From Bacteroides sp. (GTDB lineage Bacteria; Bacteroidota; Bacteroidia; Bacteroidales; Bacteroidaceae), in contig JAGOOC010000001.1 in NCBI GenBank assembly GCA_017992695.1, positions 1 to 64,000 on the forward strand: a stretch of 64,000 bases of DNA, in the 5' to 3' direction. Below the pieces are notes generated by a model. The model had not been told where the DNA came from, made no database searches, and saw only the letters and a list, made by a program, of their open reading frames with translations. Each line of letters begins with the position of its first letter. Position 1 is the first letter of the stretch. Of the stretch, positions 1 to 8,411 are shown piece by piece. A program made the translations under genes and the position numbers.

Positions 1-192
1 TCAAAACTACGTGCTTAACCGACTTAAAGTTCTTTATTTCAATTCTCGTTGTCATATCTCTTATATCTTTATTTAATGCAAATCTAGTTATTTACCTGTT
101 TTAAATCAAGAGAATTCGGAGAAATCCTTTCTTGCAATTACAAAGGCCATTCACCGTCGTATCTTCCTGCATGCGCCATGCCACCCTCCTCT

Positions 193-1683
193 TTATCGCA
201 TAACATTCTGTTCAATTATTTCTCCCAATGTGTATATCACAGTATTATTATCTCTATCAAATTCAACTCCTTTAACCTTAATCAATGCACTGTCTCGATC
301 TTTATGATAACCGACATAAAATTTAATAGCATCGTATGGTTTAAGCCATCTTTTCCCATCTTTTGGGTCTATATAGGTGTATTTATTGATAGTTGTAGGC
401 TTTACTTTTCGGTACTCTTCAGTCTTTGACCCTTTGATTATCTCACTAAAATACACCTCTTTGATATTCAATACCAGAACTTTAAGTTTTGATGTATCAA
501 TTTTTGAGACAAATCGTTCAGGGCGATGTTCTTCCAAAGCCTGTTCTTTTGCATTATAGCTGACAGGAATCCCTCTAATAATATAGTCAATTGCTTTTTG
601 AATGATCGGCAATGGAACAATAAACCACTCCTTGGGAACGATGACTACTCCGCTGTGATGATGAATTTTGACTTGCAACTGTGCCTGTCCGAATAGTTTG
701 TGCAACATATTCTCAAAATAGCTGACGTTCAGGTTGTACGTTTTCCACGATGCAGCAACTTCAACATCATCCAATAGATAGGTGCTCTCCTGCGAGGCGT
801 TTGCTATTCGTTCTTCCACCGAGCCTGTGGTAAATCCTATCTTATATAGCTCTTTGTATTGGGTAATTGCAGGATTTGTCGACTTAGACGCTAAAACATA
901 GATATATCCGGTAGCCACATCTTCATCGGTTATGCGAAAGCTCTCTTTGAGGCAATTCTCATCCGTTTCTTTACTCTCTTGAACGGTATATCCGTCCAAA
1001 TAGAGTGCCTTTGCCAATGACCTCAAAAGAAGATTTGACTCTGTTCCGTTTTCAAATACACAATAGGTACGTCCGTCTATTTTGTGATTTTTATCTTTTT
1101 TCGTCCCAAGTATCTTATCAAGCAAGACCAAGACACCGCCCACTAAAAAATAGGTACCCTCTTTAATGTGTGATTCTTGAAAGCGAATAAGACTTCGCTT
1201 TCCGTTATTCAACTCGTTATGAACCTGTTTGAAGCGTGATTCATAAAGTTCAAAATCGCTGCACTTTTCGCGTTGAGCCACAAAGTCGGGAGCAGATTTT
1301 TCGACCTCCTTCTTCAAATGTTCCGGCACATCAAAAAGTGCTTCACTCTCTTTTGTCATTGCGAGTAGCGGACTATCGAAAAGAGCTCTCAATTCGGCAT
1401 CAACATCTACCTCCTGTGTTTTGATGAGTCCAAAACGGTCGTAAGGTAAACAACGTTGCTGTTTCTTTATATCGCAAATGATTCCTTCAAATCTGCGTGC
1501 AAGACGTTTTTCATTGGTGTCCCCATTCATTTCAGGCAAACGTTTGTGCATTTCATAGAAGGCATTTACCTCTTCAAACGAAGCAACAAGGCGGTCGGCT
1601 GACGTAGGCTGCACTTGTACAGGCTTCACATCGGCGAAAATCGGGTCTTCAAATATTCCTTCTAACTCTTGCTCCCAGTTCAT
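193..1683 (-). CDS. GIY-YIG nuclease with C-terminal ASCH-like domain (restriction-type module)
   Basis: Predicted 496-residue nuclease. A GIY-YIG core of the T5orf172/MUG113 type spans about residues 258-360: YIYVL at 260-264, YKIGF at 280-284, an Arg at 292 and a likely catalytic Glu at 324 (SYFENMLHKLF). Residues about 402-493 resemble an ASCH domain (IIKGSKTEEYRKV at 415-427), a PUA-like fold that binds RNA or modified nucleotides. The N-terminal 250 residues are not recognised; similar stretches accompany helicases in this kind of locus. The start ATG overlaps the helicase stop by one base (TAATG), so the two are probably translationally coupled. Together with the helicase and methyltransferase it is inferred to be the cutting subunit of a restriction or phage-defence system. 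The nuclease call is fairly sure, the ASCH call less so. Confidence 0.8.
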   Translation of the reverse strand: MNWEQELEGIFEDPIFADVKPVQVQPTSADRLVASFEEVNAFYEMHKRLPEMNGDTNEKRLARRFEGIICDIKKQQRCLPYDRFGLIKTQEVDVDAELRALFDSPLLAMTKESEALFDVPEHLKKEVEKSAPDFVAQREKCSDFELYESRFKQVHNELNNGKRSLIRFQESHIKEGTYFLVGGVLVLLDKILGTKKDKNHKIDGRTYCVFENGTESNLLLRSLAKALYLDGYTVQESKETDENCLKESFRITDEDVATGYIYVLASKSTNPAITQYKELYKIGFTTGSVEERIANASQESTYLLDDVEVAASWKTYNLNVSYFENMLHKLFGQAQLQVKIHHHSGVVIVPKEWFIVPLPIIQKAIDYIIRGIPVSYNAKEQALEEHRPERFVSKIDTSKLKVLVLNIKEVYFSEIIKGSKTEEYRKVKPTTINKYTYIDPKDGKRWLKPYDAIKFYVGYHKDRDSALIKVKGVEFDRDNNTVIYTLGEIIEQNVMR

Positions 1684-3629
1684 TATTGCTCCTTATTTTT
1701 CTGTGTTATGAATTCTTGTTTTTTGCGAGCAATAAAAGCTATTGCTTGAGCCAAACGTTTTACAAATGGATCGCTATCTGTAGTTTCGGGCATCCTGCCA
1801 CCATGTTCGGCTATGTATCTCGTAACATGGTTTTTGTAGAGCGTAACTGCTTCGGCAACATCCATGTCGATTCTCTTCTCTTCGATAACCGTTTGAATAG
1901 TCTTCAAAATCTCCGCAGTTACCGACTTGGAGAGTATTTCATAGGCCCGTTGAAATGGATTCACACTGTCTATAAGATTGATGTTCAACTCGTCAATATT
2001 GACAAAGGAAGCGCCAATTTTCATAAAGCGACTGCCGTCACTACGCACCTCCATTTCGGACCCTTTAGTGTTGGTTTCGAGCACTAAGCGTTGACGTACC
2101 TCCTCCACTTCATCGTGCGAAAGGTCGGGGTACTTCTCTTGTATCACTTTCGGCATCAGTACCTGTGTCACCACTTCGGGGGCAATACCATCTCCTATTG
2201 CATTCTGAATCATATTGCTATTGTAGAGTGTGGCAATCAGCTCATTCATATCGCTTTCGACGATGTGTTTGGTACGCTCTGAAGAGAGCGGTTTGAGCCC
2301 TTCGACCACAATCGTATAAGGGTTGTCGCCTTCGGTATCGTCTTTTGTTGTTTTGAAATTCCATTGCGGAGCTAAGACCTGCTCCATCAGCAGCGATGCC
2401 GATATGGCTTTAAGCATATCATTCACTGCTACCTCTACATTTTGTTGCGTAGCATCCGGGCAGGCGATGAGATTTAGAAATTCGGCACGTTCTTTACCCT
2501 CGCAATCACGCGTGCATCGCCCGATGATTTGCACCACTTCGGTAAGCGATCCACGCACACCGATAGTCAGGCAACGCTCACACCACTCCCAGTCGAAACC
2601 TTCTTTAGCTGTTCCCAGGGCAATGATAATATCCATATCCTCACGCTTGTTCATCCGTTGCAGATAGGATTGCAGGCGCTGGCGATCTTTGGAGTCATCT
2701 TCGACCAAGTCTGCAACGATCAACACACGTCCATCGGGAGTTCTCACTTTCATTGTACGCCTTTCGTAGTCCGTTTCGATGACCTCGCCAATGGTCTTAA
2801 TGATGCGGTCAACCTCGTCGTATTTATCCCCTGTTGATGCTCTTGAATTGACCGACGGTATGTGAATGAGCGTCTTTTTGGTGGTGTCTAAAGCTTCGTG
2901 CAGTGCGTCAAGGTATCTTCCGGTGTAGAATGCGTAACCTATGCCCAAGCTTTTTAGGTGCTTGTATCCGTTGAGTTGTTGATAGTAATTGTAGGTTACG
3001 GAGTAAAAATTAGTTTCGTCTTCGGCACTGAGTATCGGCACGGCATCGCCACGAAAGTAGGAGCCTGTCATTGCCACCACATGTGCCGATGTTTCGACCA
3101 TGATTCGGCGCAGGTTCTCGCCGAGCATATTGTTGGCATCTGCCGAAACGTGGTGAAACTCATCTATTGCCAGCAGGCAGTTGTTGAGCTTTGAGTTATC
3201 AATTTGCGTTAGGGCATTGCGCAGGGTTGAGTGGGTGCAGACTAAGTTTTTTGCTGTTGGGTCGTCGAGAAACTCTTTAAACCGCTTTGTCTTCTCTTTT
3301 TCGTTGTCGGCATCGCATAGATTGTAGTAGGACGATACACGCCAATCGGTAAAGAAACCGTGTTTTTTGAGTTCTGTATTAGTGAACGACTTGCCGATGG
3401 TTTTTTCGGGCACTGCTACGATTGCCTTTCTCAGCCCCTGTTTTTCGGTTTTGTCTAAGGCGAGAAACATCAATGCACGAGATTTTCCCGAAGCAGGTGG
3501 AGCTTTCAAGAGGATATATTGGTGGTGGCGTGCGGCGTATGCTTTTCGTTGCATTTCACGCATTCCCATTTCGTCGGTGTTCGACGAAGCACCTGTTTGG
3601 TTGTATGTTATATCGACAAGGTTTTCCAT
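1683..3629 (-). CDS. SF2 DEAD/DEAH-type helicase of the restriction-like module
   Basis: About 648 residues, starting at the ATG at 3629; a TTG two codons upstream is also open but less likely. Superfamily 2 motifs are visible in order (residue numbers count from that TTG): Walker A APPASGKSR near 45-53, Walker B-like DEFH near 158-161, TGS (motif III) near 190-192, a motif V-like GTAKEGFDW near 341-349 and motif VI QIIGRCTRD near 369-377. The C-terminal 250 residues are not assigned. Such ATPases translocate or remodel DNA in type I and type III restriction enzymes. The gene lies 45 bp after the methyltransferase stop and overlaps the nuclease start by one base, so it belongs to one operon. 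It is inferred to link target recognition by the methylase to cutting by the GIY-YIG protein. Confidence 0.85.
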   Translation of the reverse strand: MENLVDITYNQTGASSNTDEMGMREMQRKAYAARHHQYILLKAPPASGKSRALMFLALDKTEKQGLRKAIVAVPEKTIGKSFTNTELKKHGFFTDWRVSSYYNLCDADNEKEKTKRFKEFLDDPTAKNLVCTHSTLRNALTQIDNSKLNNCLLAIDEFHHVSADANNMLGENLRRIMVETSAHVVAMTGSYFRGDAVPILSAEDETNFYSVTYNYYQQLNGYKHLKSLGIGYAFYTGRYLDALHEALDTTKKTLIHIPSVNSRASTGDKYDEVDRIIKTIGEVIETDYERRTMKVRTPDGRVLIVADLVEDDSKDRQRLQSYLQRMNKREDMDIIIALGTAKEGFDWEWCERCLTIGVRGSLTEVVQIIGRCTRDCEGKERAEFLNLIACPDATQQNVEVAVNDMLKAISASLLMEQVLAPQWNFKTTKDDTEGDNPYTIVVEGLKPLSSERTKHIVESDMNELIATLYNSNMIQNAIGDGIAPEVVTQVLMPKVIQEKYPDLSHDEVEEVRQRLVLETNTKGSEMEVRSDGSRFMKIGASFVNIDELNINLIDSVNPFQRAYEILSKSVTAEILKTIQTVIEEKRIDMDVAEAVTLYKNHVTRYIAEHGGRMPETTDSDPFVKRLAQAIAFIARKKQEFITQKNKEQ

Positions 3630-3674
3630 ATTCAATTACTTTAACTGTCGGAACTGATTCCGTATTTCTAATGC

Positions 3675-6353
3675 TTATTTCGTTTTAGTCATTTTTTCGT
3701 AGAGTTTGAAAAGGTGTTCGAGGCGTTCTTCGTCGCTAGTGAAGGGTGCGGGGCGGTAGCAACGCTCCACAGTGAGATCTAAGGCTCGATGGGCATCGCG
3801 TAATCGTTGAGGCATCTTGTCGGGGTCGTACATTTGTGCGAGGGTCAGCTCGGTAAACTCCTCACGCACAAGCAGCACCTCTTCGGCATACTCTTCTAAC
3901 TCTTTGCGTTGCTGCTCCGAGATTTTCGGGAATGGAAAAGAGTTATAGCAAAGATTCGTATAGCGATAATCTGTTTTTAATCTTCCCCCTATTGTTTTCA
4001 TCCACAACATACTCATCACAGAAGTAACGACTCCAAAAACCCATAGCGGAGCATTAAATACAGAGTACATAGCATTTGTTACAACTGTATTACCATCAGC
4101 ATACCCCATAGGGATATAATTTCTATTTGCAGAAGATGTAGATGGAATTATTAATGTATTCGTATCGCAAGCATTAAACTCTCTAAATTGGTGAGGTTTA
4201 TTTGCTAAATTACGCGCCCCTTCATCTGGGCTTTTTAATCTCATTTCCGCTGTCCTTTTTATTCTATCTCGGATAAACGGTAATGATTCTGCATTATCTC
4301 TATCTTCATCGGATATCCAAAGACAAAATCTAATTAGTCCATTAATATAGTCGGCAGCACTGAATAATTTCTTTACGTATTTTTCTGATTGAGGATGTTC
4401 GGCAACCAAACCCTCTTTTTCTGATAATGTAAGAAGCAAATTGCCTCCATCAGTAGGTTTGCATCCCATAATAATTTTTGGCAGTAAAGATATGCTCGTA
4501 TTATGTTTGCTAACAATAAGACTACTCCCTTCTGTTAGATATGGATTAATATTGACAACTTCTCGTTTTATTTCGCCTGTAATAAGCGTCCTCTTTTGCT
4601 TTACATTATTGGCTAATCCAATGATAACACAAGTAACGCCTGCGTTATACTTTGCATTATTACCCCATTTGAAAGAAGTGTAAGCAAAGTCGATAACAAC
4701 ATCTTTTGAAAATATGGGAGTCCATAATGGTTCAACCATCTCGCCTTGGCAAATTGAATTAGTGCTAACAAATGCACATTTCGAGATAGAAGATTTGATG
4801 TAGTTCGTTCCCTTAATTAACCAGATACCAATGTAATCAATCTTCTTGTAATTTTGTATTTGACCGATTGCATAAGCTCTATCGTCTTGCTGCTCTTTAT
4901 CCAACTTAGAACTCCCCAAATACGGCGGATTACCCATCACATAAACCTCCTCATCGGCTGCGTGAGGGCAGACAGCGTTCCAATCCAAACGGCAGGCATT
5001 GCCGTGCACGATATGACCGCTCGCACGCAAGGGCAACGCATCGGGGCGCGTGCCAAACTTATCATAAAACACCTTGTTCATCTGGTGCTCGGCTAGCCAC
5101 AACGACAACGTGGCAGTTTCTTGTGCAAACTCATCTATCTCGATACCATAGAATTGAGTCAAGCTGATATTAGTAAATGGCAAAACATCGGTTCGTTGCA
5201 GTATCCTCATCTGCTGCCAAATCTGAAGCTCCAACTTTCGCAACTCCTTGTATGCGATAATCAAAAAGTTACCACTACCACACGCCGGGTCAAAAAACTT
5301 AATCTTCGACAGCCGAATCAACAACAAGTCTAACTTCTTTATACTATCCTTACAATCAACAAACTCTTCATAAAGTGCATCAAGAAACAGCGGACGGATA
5401 ACTTTCAATATATTAGGTACAGAGGTGTAGTGTAGTCCAAGGCCGGCCCTATCTTCAGGACGAATAACCGCCTGAATCATCGAACCAAAAATATCGGGAT
5501 TAATCTCCTGCCACTTGTAACCTCCGCACTTCAATATCAAATCCCTCGTCCTACGGCTCAACCGGGGCATAGGAAAGTGCTCCTTGAACAATCCACCATT
5601 CACATACGGAAATTGACGAATGGCCTTCGGCATATTATCCCTTACAATGGGGCTCTGAATACTCATGATATCAAAAGCTCCTTCGATGTAATCTTTCAAA
5701 TCAGACCCATCTGCCTGCGTATATCTTTGTACCGAGCCTGTGAAAAGATCTTCTTCGAAAATCCCGGTATCCTCAGCAAAAAAACAAAACAACAATCGAG
5801 TAAGAAACACATTCAAACTATGTACCTGCTCTTCGCTCGTGATGTCATTATAGCGGCGAATGTCATCGTAAATCTTCGCCATAATGTACGAAGCCTTTAC
5901 ATCCGCTTCGTTCTCCTCGATGTTCTGAAACTTCTCTACACCCGAAAGCGGCATAAAGAAATCAAAATCTTTCCACAGCGTAGCAATATGATTATCATAC
6001 AGTTCCTCTTCCTTAGGGTCATAAGCCATCACGCGCCGGCCGTCTGAAACCACCAATAACCGAGCCTTGCTCTGCAAAACCTTTTTGTCCGATTTTAGTA
6101 TTTCGAGCTCCTCGCCCAGCATGTCAACTATTGCAGGGCGATAGGCTATTACCCGTTGGGGCTTGCCAAATTTAGCCAAGACAGTTACACCATCTTTTGC
6201 CATATTTCCCTTGCCCTCCTTTATGCGGTTGATGCTCGTATCGGTTACACCCCCAAAGATTCTCAGCAGGTCATAAACAAACTCTTCTGCCGTAGTGGTC
6301 GAGGCTATCAGCTCTAATTGCTTTGTTGCATCGTTATATGATAATTTCGCCAT
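3675..6353 (-). CDS. MmeI-like class I DNA methyltransferase, nuclease motif not visible
   Basis: 892 residues, first gene of the operon. SAM-binding motif I DPACGSG is at 355-361, a motif II-like YGIEIDEFA near 402-410, and catalytic NPPY at 475-478, the signature of N6-adenine (gamma-class) methylases. Overall layout follows MmeI/Eco57I-type proteins: an N-terminal domain, a helical spacer (about 150-340), the methylase, then a target-recognition region and a C-terminal tail. In MmeI-type enzymes the N-terminal domain carries a D-ExK nuclease site. Here residues 1-130 show the following strand (LLVVSDGRRVMAYDP at 99-113) but no ExK motif, so cutting is probably supplied in trans by the GIY-YIG protein. 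It would both modify self DNA and set site specificity. The target site cannot be read from sequence. Confidence 0.88.
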   Translation of the reverse strand: MAKLSYNDATKQLELIASTTTAEEFVYDLLRIFGGVTDTSINRIKEGKGNMAKDGVTVLAKFGKPQRVIAYRPAIVDMLGEELEILKSDKKVLQSKARLLVVSDGRRVMAYDPKEEELYDNHIATLWKDFDFFMPLSGVEKFQNIEENEADVKASYIMAKIYDDIRRYNDITSEEQVHSLNVFLTRLLFCFFAEDTGIFEEDLFTGSVQRYTQADGSDLKDYIEGAFDIMSIQSPIVRDNMPKAIRQFPYVNGGLFKEHFPMPRLSRRTRDLILKCGGYKWQEINPDIFGSMIQAVIRPEDRAGLGLHYTSVPNILKVIRPLFLDALYEEFVDCKDSIKKLDLLLIRLSKIKFFDPACGSGNFLIIAYKELRKLELQIWQQMRILQRTDVLPFTNISLTQFYGIEIDEFAQETATLSLWLAEHQMNKVFYDKFGTRPDALPLRASGHIVHGNACRLDWNAVCPHAADEEVYVMGNPPYLGSSKLDKEQQDDRAYAIGQIQNYKKIDYIGIWLIKGTNYIKSSISKCAFVSTNSICQGEMVEPLWTPIFSKDVVIDFAYTSFKWGNNAKYNAGVTCVIIGLANNVKQKRTLITGEIKREVVNINPYLTEGSSLIVSKHNTSISLLPKIIMGCKPTDGGNLLLTLSEKEGLVAEHPQSEKYVKKLFSAADYINGLIRFCLWISDEDRDNAESLPFIRDRIKRTAEMRLKSPDEGARNLANKPHQFREFNACDTNTLIIPSTSSANRNYIPMGYADGNTVVTNAMYSVFNAPLWVFGVVTSVMSMLWMKTIGGRLKTDYRYTNLCYNSFPFPKISEQQRKELEEYAEEVLLVREEFTELTLAQMYDPDKMPQRLRDAHRALDLTVERCYRPAPFTSDEERLEHLFKLYEKMTKTK

Positions 6354-6394
6354 ATATTACATCTTGTTTTGCGTGGTTTTACATTCCTAATCCA

Positions 6395-6402
6395 CAAAGG
6401 TA
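6395..6402 (-). promoter_or_regulatory. Bacteroides-type -7 element for the methyltransferase operon
   Basis: On the minus strand this reads TACCTTTG, matching TAnnTTTG, 42 bp before the methyltransferase ATG. A TTTG lies 25 bp further upstream, wider than the usual 19-21 bp, so the -33 element is weak. Confidence 0.5.
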
Positions 6403-6598
6403 ATAATTACCTCCGAATCTTAAACTGCAAAACCGAAATATGTTAATCTTTCATCGGTTTGTGTAATTGTTTGTTCTTAAGTGAGTTTGCGCTTCGACCG
6501 ACAATGACACCCAAAAGAAAACTCCGTCTGAAAGACAGGGCGATGAGTGTGGCAGTTAAAATAATATTTCCTAACCTTCAAAACTACCCCTTTCTTGC
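6403..6598. other. Intergenic region between divergent defence operon and HU-like gene
   Basis: This 464-bp gap (6354-6817) separates the minus-strand restriction-like operon from the plus-strand HU-like gene. Its left edge holds the operon promoter, its right part the HU promoter and the 23-bp palindrome array, listed separately. In 6403-6598 I see no convincing gene. Short open frames here translate to unremarkable sequence. Confidence 0.5.
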
Positions 6599-6629
6599 TT
6601 GTATATCTCCCATCTTTCGCATATCTTTG
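6599..6629 (+). promoter_or_regulatory. Bacteroides-type promoter for the HU-like gene
   Basis: TATCTTTG at 6622-6629 is an exact -7 element. TTG at 6599-6601 (in the context CTTG) sits 20 bp upstream as a near -33 element. The transcript would start around 6636, which places the four 23-bp-spaced palindromes inside the roughly 180-nt 5' leader. Confidence 0.65.
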
Positions 6630-6648
6630 CTTCATGTTATAGATACAG

Positions 6649-6731
6649 AACATCCCCATGTTTTGCATCAATACATCCCCATGTTGTGTACCAAAACATC
6701 CGGATGTTCTGATACACAACATCCGGGTGTT
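6649..6731. repeat. Four imperfect palindromes at an exact 23-bp period
   Basis: Four 13-bp cores of the form ACATCCnnnTGTT begin at 6650, 6673, 6696 and 6719, so the period is exactly 23 bp. Copies 1 and 2 are ACATCCCCATGTT, copy 3 is ACATCCGGATGTT and copy 4 is ACATCCGGGTGTT. The 10-bp spacers differ from one another apart from a GATACA before copies 1 and 4. Each core is an inverted repeat. A 23-bp spacing is close to two DNA turns, as in operator arrays bound on one face. They lie between a good promoter and the HU-like start codon, so a role in control of that gene (possibly by its own product) is inferred. Confidence 0.85.
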
Positions 6732-6817
6732 TTGATAAAAGAACAAGCACAATCCATACACAAGAAGCATTGAGTATAGATCATAAACAGATAGTAACCA
6801 AATAGATAGAAAACAAT

Positions 6818-7279
6818 ATGCCTATTAATTACGTAGTTACCAGAAAAGTAGACAAGAGTCAGGGTGTGACCAAAGAACGGTATTACGCCTGTACAAGAGC
6901 GGTGCAAAAGAAGCCGATAAACAACGTGCGCCTTGCCGAACAGTTGGCCGAGAGAAGTTCGTTGCAGAACGGAGATGCGATATCGGTGTTAGTACAGCTA
7001 TCCGATATTATCGCAGATCATCTGCGCGAGGGACGAACGGTTAGTATCAACGGACTGGGTAACTTCTACCCCACCGTAACCAGCGAAGGGGTAGAAAAGC
7101 CCGAAGAATGCACAGCGGATAAAGTATGGGTAGCTCGCATCTGCTTCAAAGCAGCACCGGCTTTCCTGAAAAAGGTACGAAACACGAACTTCTTTAGCTT
7201 CCAATTGCAGGAGGGGAGAAAGAGCAGTGCAAAGGAGAAAAGCAAAGGGCAGAAAAACAACGAGAGCAAGGAGGAGTAA
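6818..7279 (+). CDS. HU-like DNA-binding protein
   Basis: 153 residues. Residues about 1-125 fit the Bacteroidetes HU-related family (HU_rel type): an N-terminal strand pair, a helical section with NNVRLAEQLAERSSL, the HU-like helix-turn DAISVLVQLSDIIADHL, and a beta region with GLGNFYPTV. The last 25 residues are a Lys/Ser/Glu-rich tail, probably flexible and DNA-contacting. HU-type proteins bend and package DNA with little sequence preference. It stands alone, downstream of its own promoter and the palindrome array, and upstream of the dcw cluster. Whether it regulates either neighbour is unknown. Confidence 0.8.
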   Translation: MPINYVVTRKVDKSQGVTKERYYACTRAVQKKPINNVRLAEQLAERSSLQNGDAISVLVQLSDIIADHLREGRTVSINGLGNFYPTVTSEGVEKPEECTADKVWVARICFKAAPAFLKKVRNTNFFSFQLQEGRKSSAKEKSKGQKNNESKEE

Positions 7280-7359
7280 CCGCCTGCTAACAGCGAGAAC
7301 CGCCTACAAAAAGCGAATAACCGCTGGTTAACAGCGAGCAACAGCCTACAACGGCCTGC
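7278..7359. repeat. Degenerate 20-21 bp tandem repeat, four units
   Basis: Immediately after the HU-like stop codon four units start at 7278, 7298, 7319 and 7340, each beginning AACCGCC/AACCGCT/AACAGCC, three of them continuing to an AGCGA block. The unit length is 20, 21, 21 and 20 bp. It is non-coding on the plus strand. No hairpin with a T-tract is evident. Function unknown; it may simply be replication slippage. Confidence 0.6.
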
Positions 7360-7441
7360 AAGCAGCCATTCTTTTAACAACCTGTTGAAAACTTTATTTC
7401 ACATTTCACCAAAAGAGAGGTCATAGTTTTTTAGAATTTTG

Positions 7442-7449
7442 TAAATTTG
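7442..7449 (+). promoter_or_regulatory. Bacteroides-type -7 element of the dcw cluster
   Basis: TAAATTTG matches TAnnTTTG and lies 38 bp before the rsmH ATG. The -33 position offers only a T-rich stretch (7426-7432), not a perfect TTTG. It is the best candidate promoter for the whole rsmH-to-ftsZ series. Confidence 0.6.
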
Positions 7450-7487
7450 CACTCAGTAGCCTATATAATTAAGGTGAAACAAGAAAA

Positions 7488-8402
7488 ATGGAAAAAAAAG
7501 AATCGACATATCATACACCTGTACTACTGAAGGAGAGCGTTGATGGAATGAACATCCGCCCCGACGGCACGTATGTTGACCTCACTTTTGGTGGTGGAGG
7601 ACATTCGCGCGAAATACTATCCAGACTGGGCAACGGCGGACGACTGCTTGGCTTTGACCAAGATTTGGATGCCGAACGAAACATTGTCAACGATGCACAC
7701 TTCACCTTTGTGCGTAGCAATTTTCGCTATTTGACCAATTTCCTACGCTACCACGACATAGCAGGCGTAGACGCTATACTGGCCGATTTGGGCGTATCAT
7801 CGCATCACTTTGATGATAGCGAACGGGGTTTCTCGTTCCGATTTGACGGTGCATTGGACATGCGCATGAACAAGCGTGCCGGTGCAACGGCAGCCGATGT
7901 CATCAATACCTACGAAGAGGAACGGTTGGCAGATCTGTTCTACCTCTATGGCGAACTCAAAAACAGCCGCAAGCTAGCTTCGGTCATTGTAAAAGCGCGC
8001 TCGGGCAAACAGATAAAAATGATCGGTGAGTTTCTGGAACTCATCAAGCCACTCTTCGGGCGTGAACGCGAGAAGAAAGAGTTGGCCAAGGTTTTTCAGG
8101 CACTCCGCATCGAAGTAAACCAAGAGATGGAAGCATTGAAAGAGATGCTGTTGGCAGCAACTGAAGCGTTGAAACCGGGCGGTCGACTGGTCGTAATCAC
8201 CTATCACTCACTGGAAGACCGAATGGTAAAGAACATCATGAAAGCGGGCAACGTGGAGGGTAAAACAGTGCAAGACTTTTTTGGGAACGTACTCACACCC
8301 TATCGGCTGATCAACAACCGAGTGATTGTGCCAAGCGAAGAGGAGGTGGAGAAAAACCCCAGATCGAGAAGTGCCAAATTAAGAATAGCAGAGAAGAAGT
8401 AA
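7488..8402 (+). CDS. rsmH: 16S rRNA m4C1402 methyltransferase RsmH (MraW)
   Basis: 304 residues, full length for the family. RsmH methylates N4 of C1402 in 16S rRNA using SAM. The N-terminal motif TPVLLKE and the glycine-rich SAM loop FGGGGHS (residues 34-40) are clear, as are DLGVSSHHFD, the RGFSFR region and the C-terminal PRSRSAKLR. It is the first gene of the dcw cluster here. The usual preceding gene mraZ is not present between it and the HU-like gene. The stop is followed by the FtsL-like start within 10 bp. Confidence 0.96.
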   Translation: MEKKESTYHTPVLLKESVDGMNIRPDGTYVDLTFGGGGHSREILSRLGNGGRLLGFDQDLDAERNIVNDAHFTFVRSNFRYLTNFLRYHDIAGVDAILADLGVSSHHFDDSERGFSFRFDGALDMRMNKRAGATAADVINTYEEERLADLFYLYGELKNSRKLASVIVKARSGKQIKMIGEFLELIKPLFGREREKKELAKVFQALRIEVNQEMEALKEMLLAATEALKPGGRLVVITYHSLEDRMVKNIMKAGNVEGKTVQDFFGNVLTPYRLINNRVIVPSEEEVEKNPRSRSAKLRIAEKK

Positions 8403-8411
8403 TTGAACATT

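Noticed and set aside
6649..6731. Could be a small CRISPR array
   Set aside because: The repeat core is only 13 bp, spacers are 10 bp, and no cas genes are nearby. Operator-like array fits better.
6477..6770. Minus-strand ORF across the palindrome array
   Set aside because: Its repeated residues come from the DNA repeats, and it has no recognisable promoter or family.
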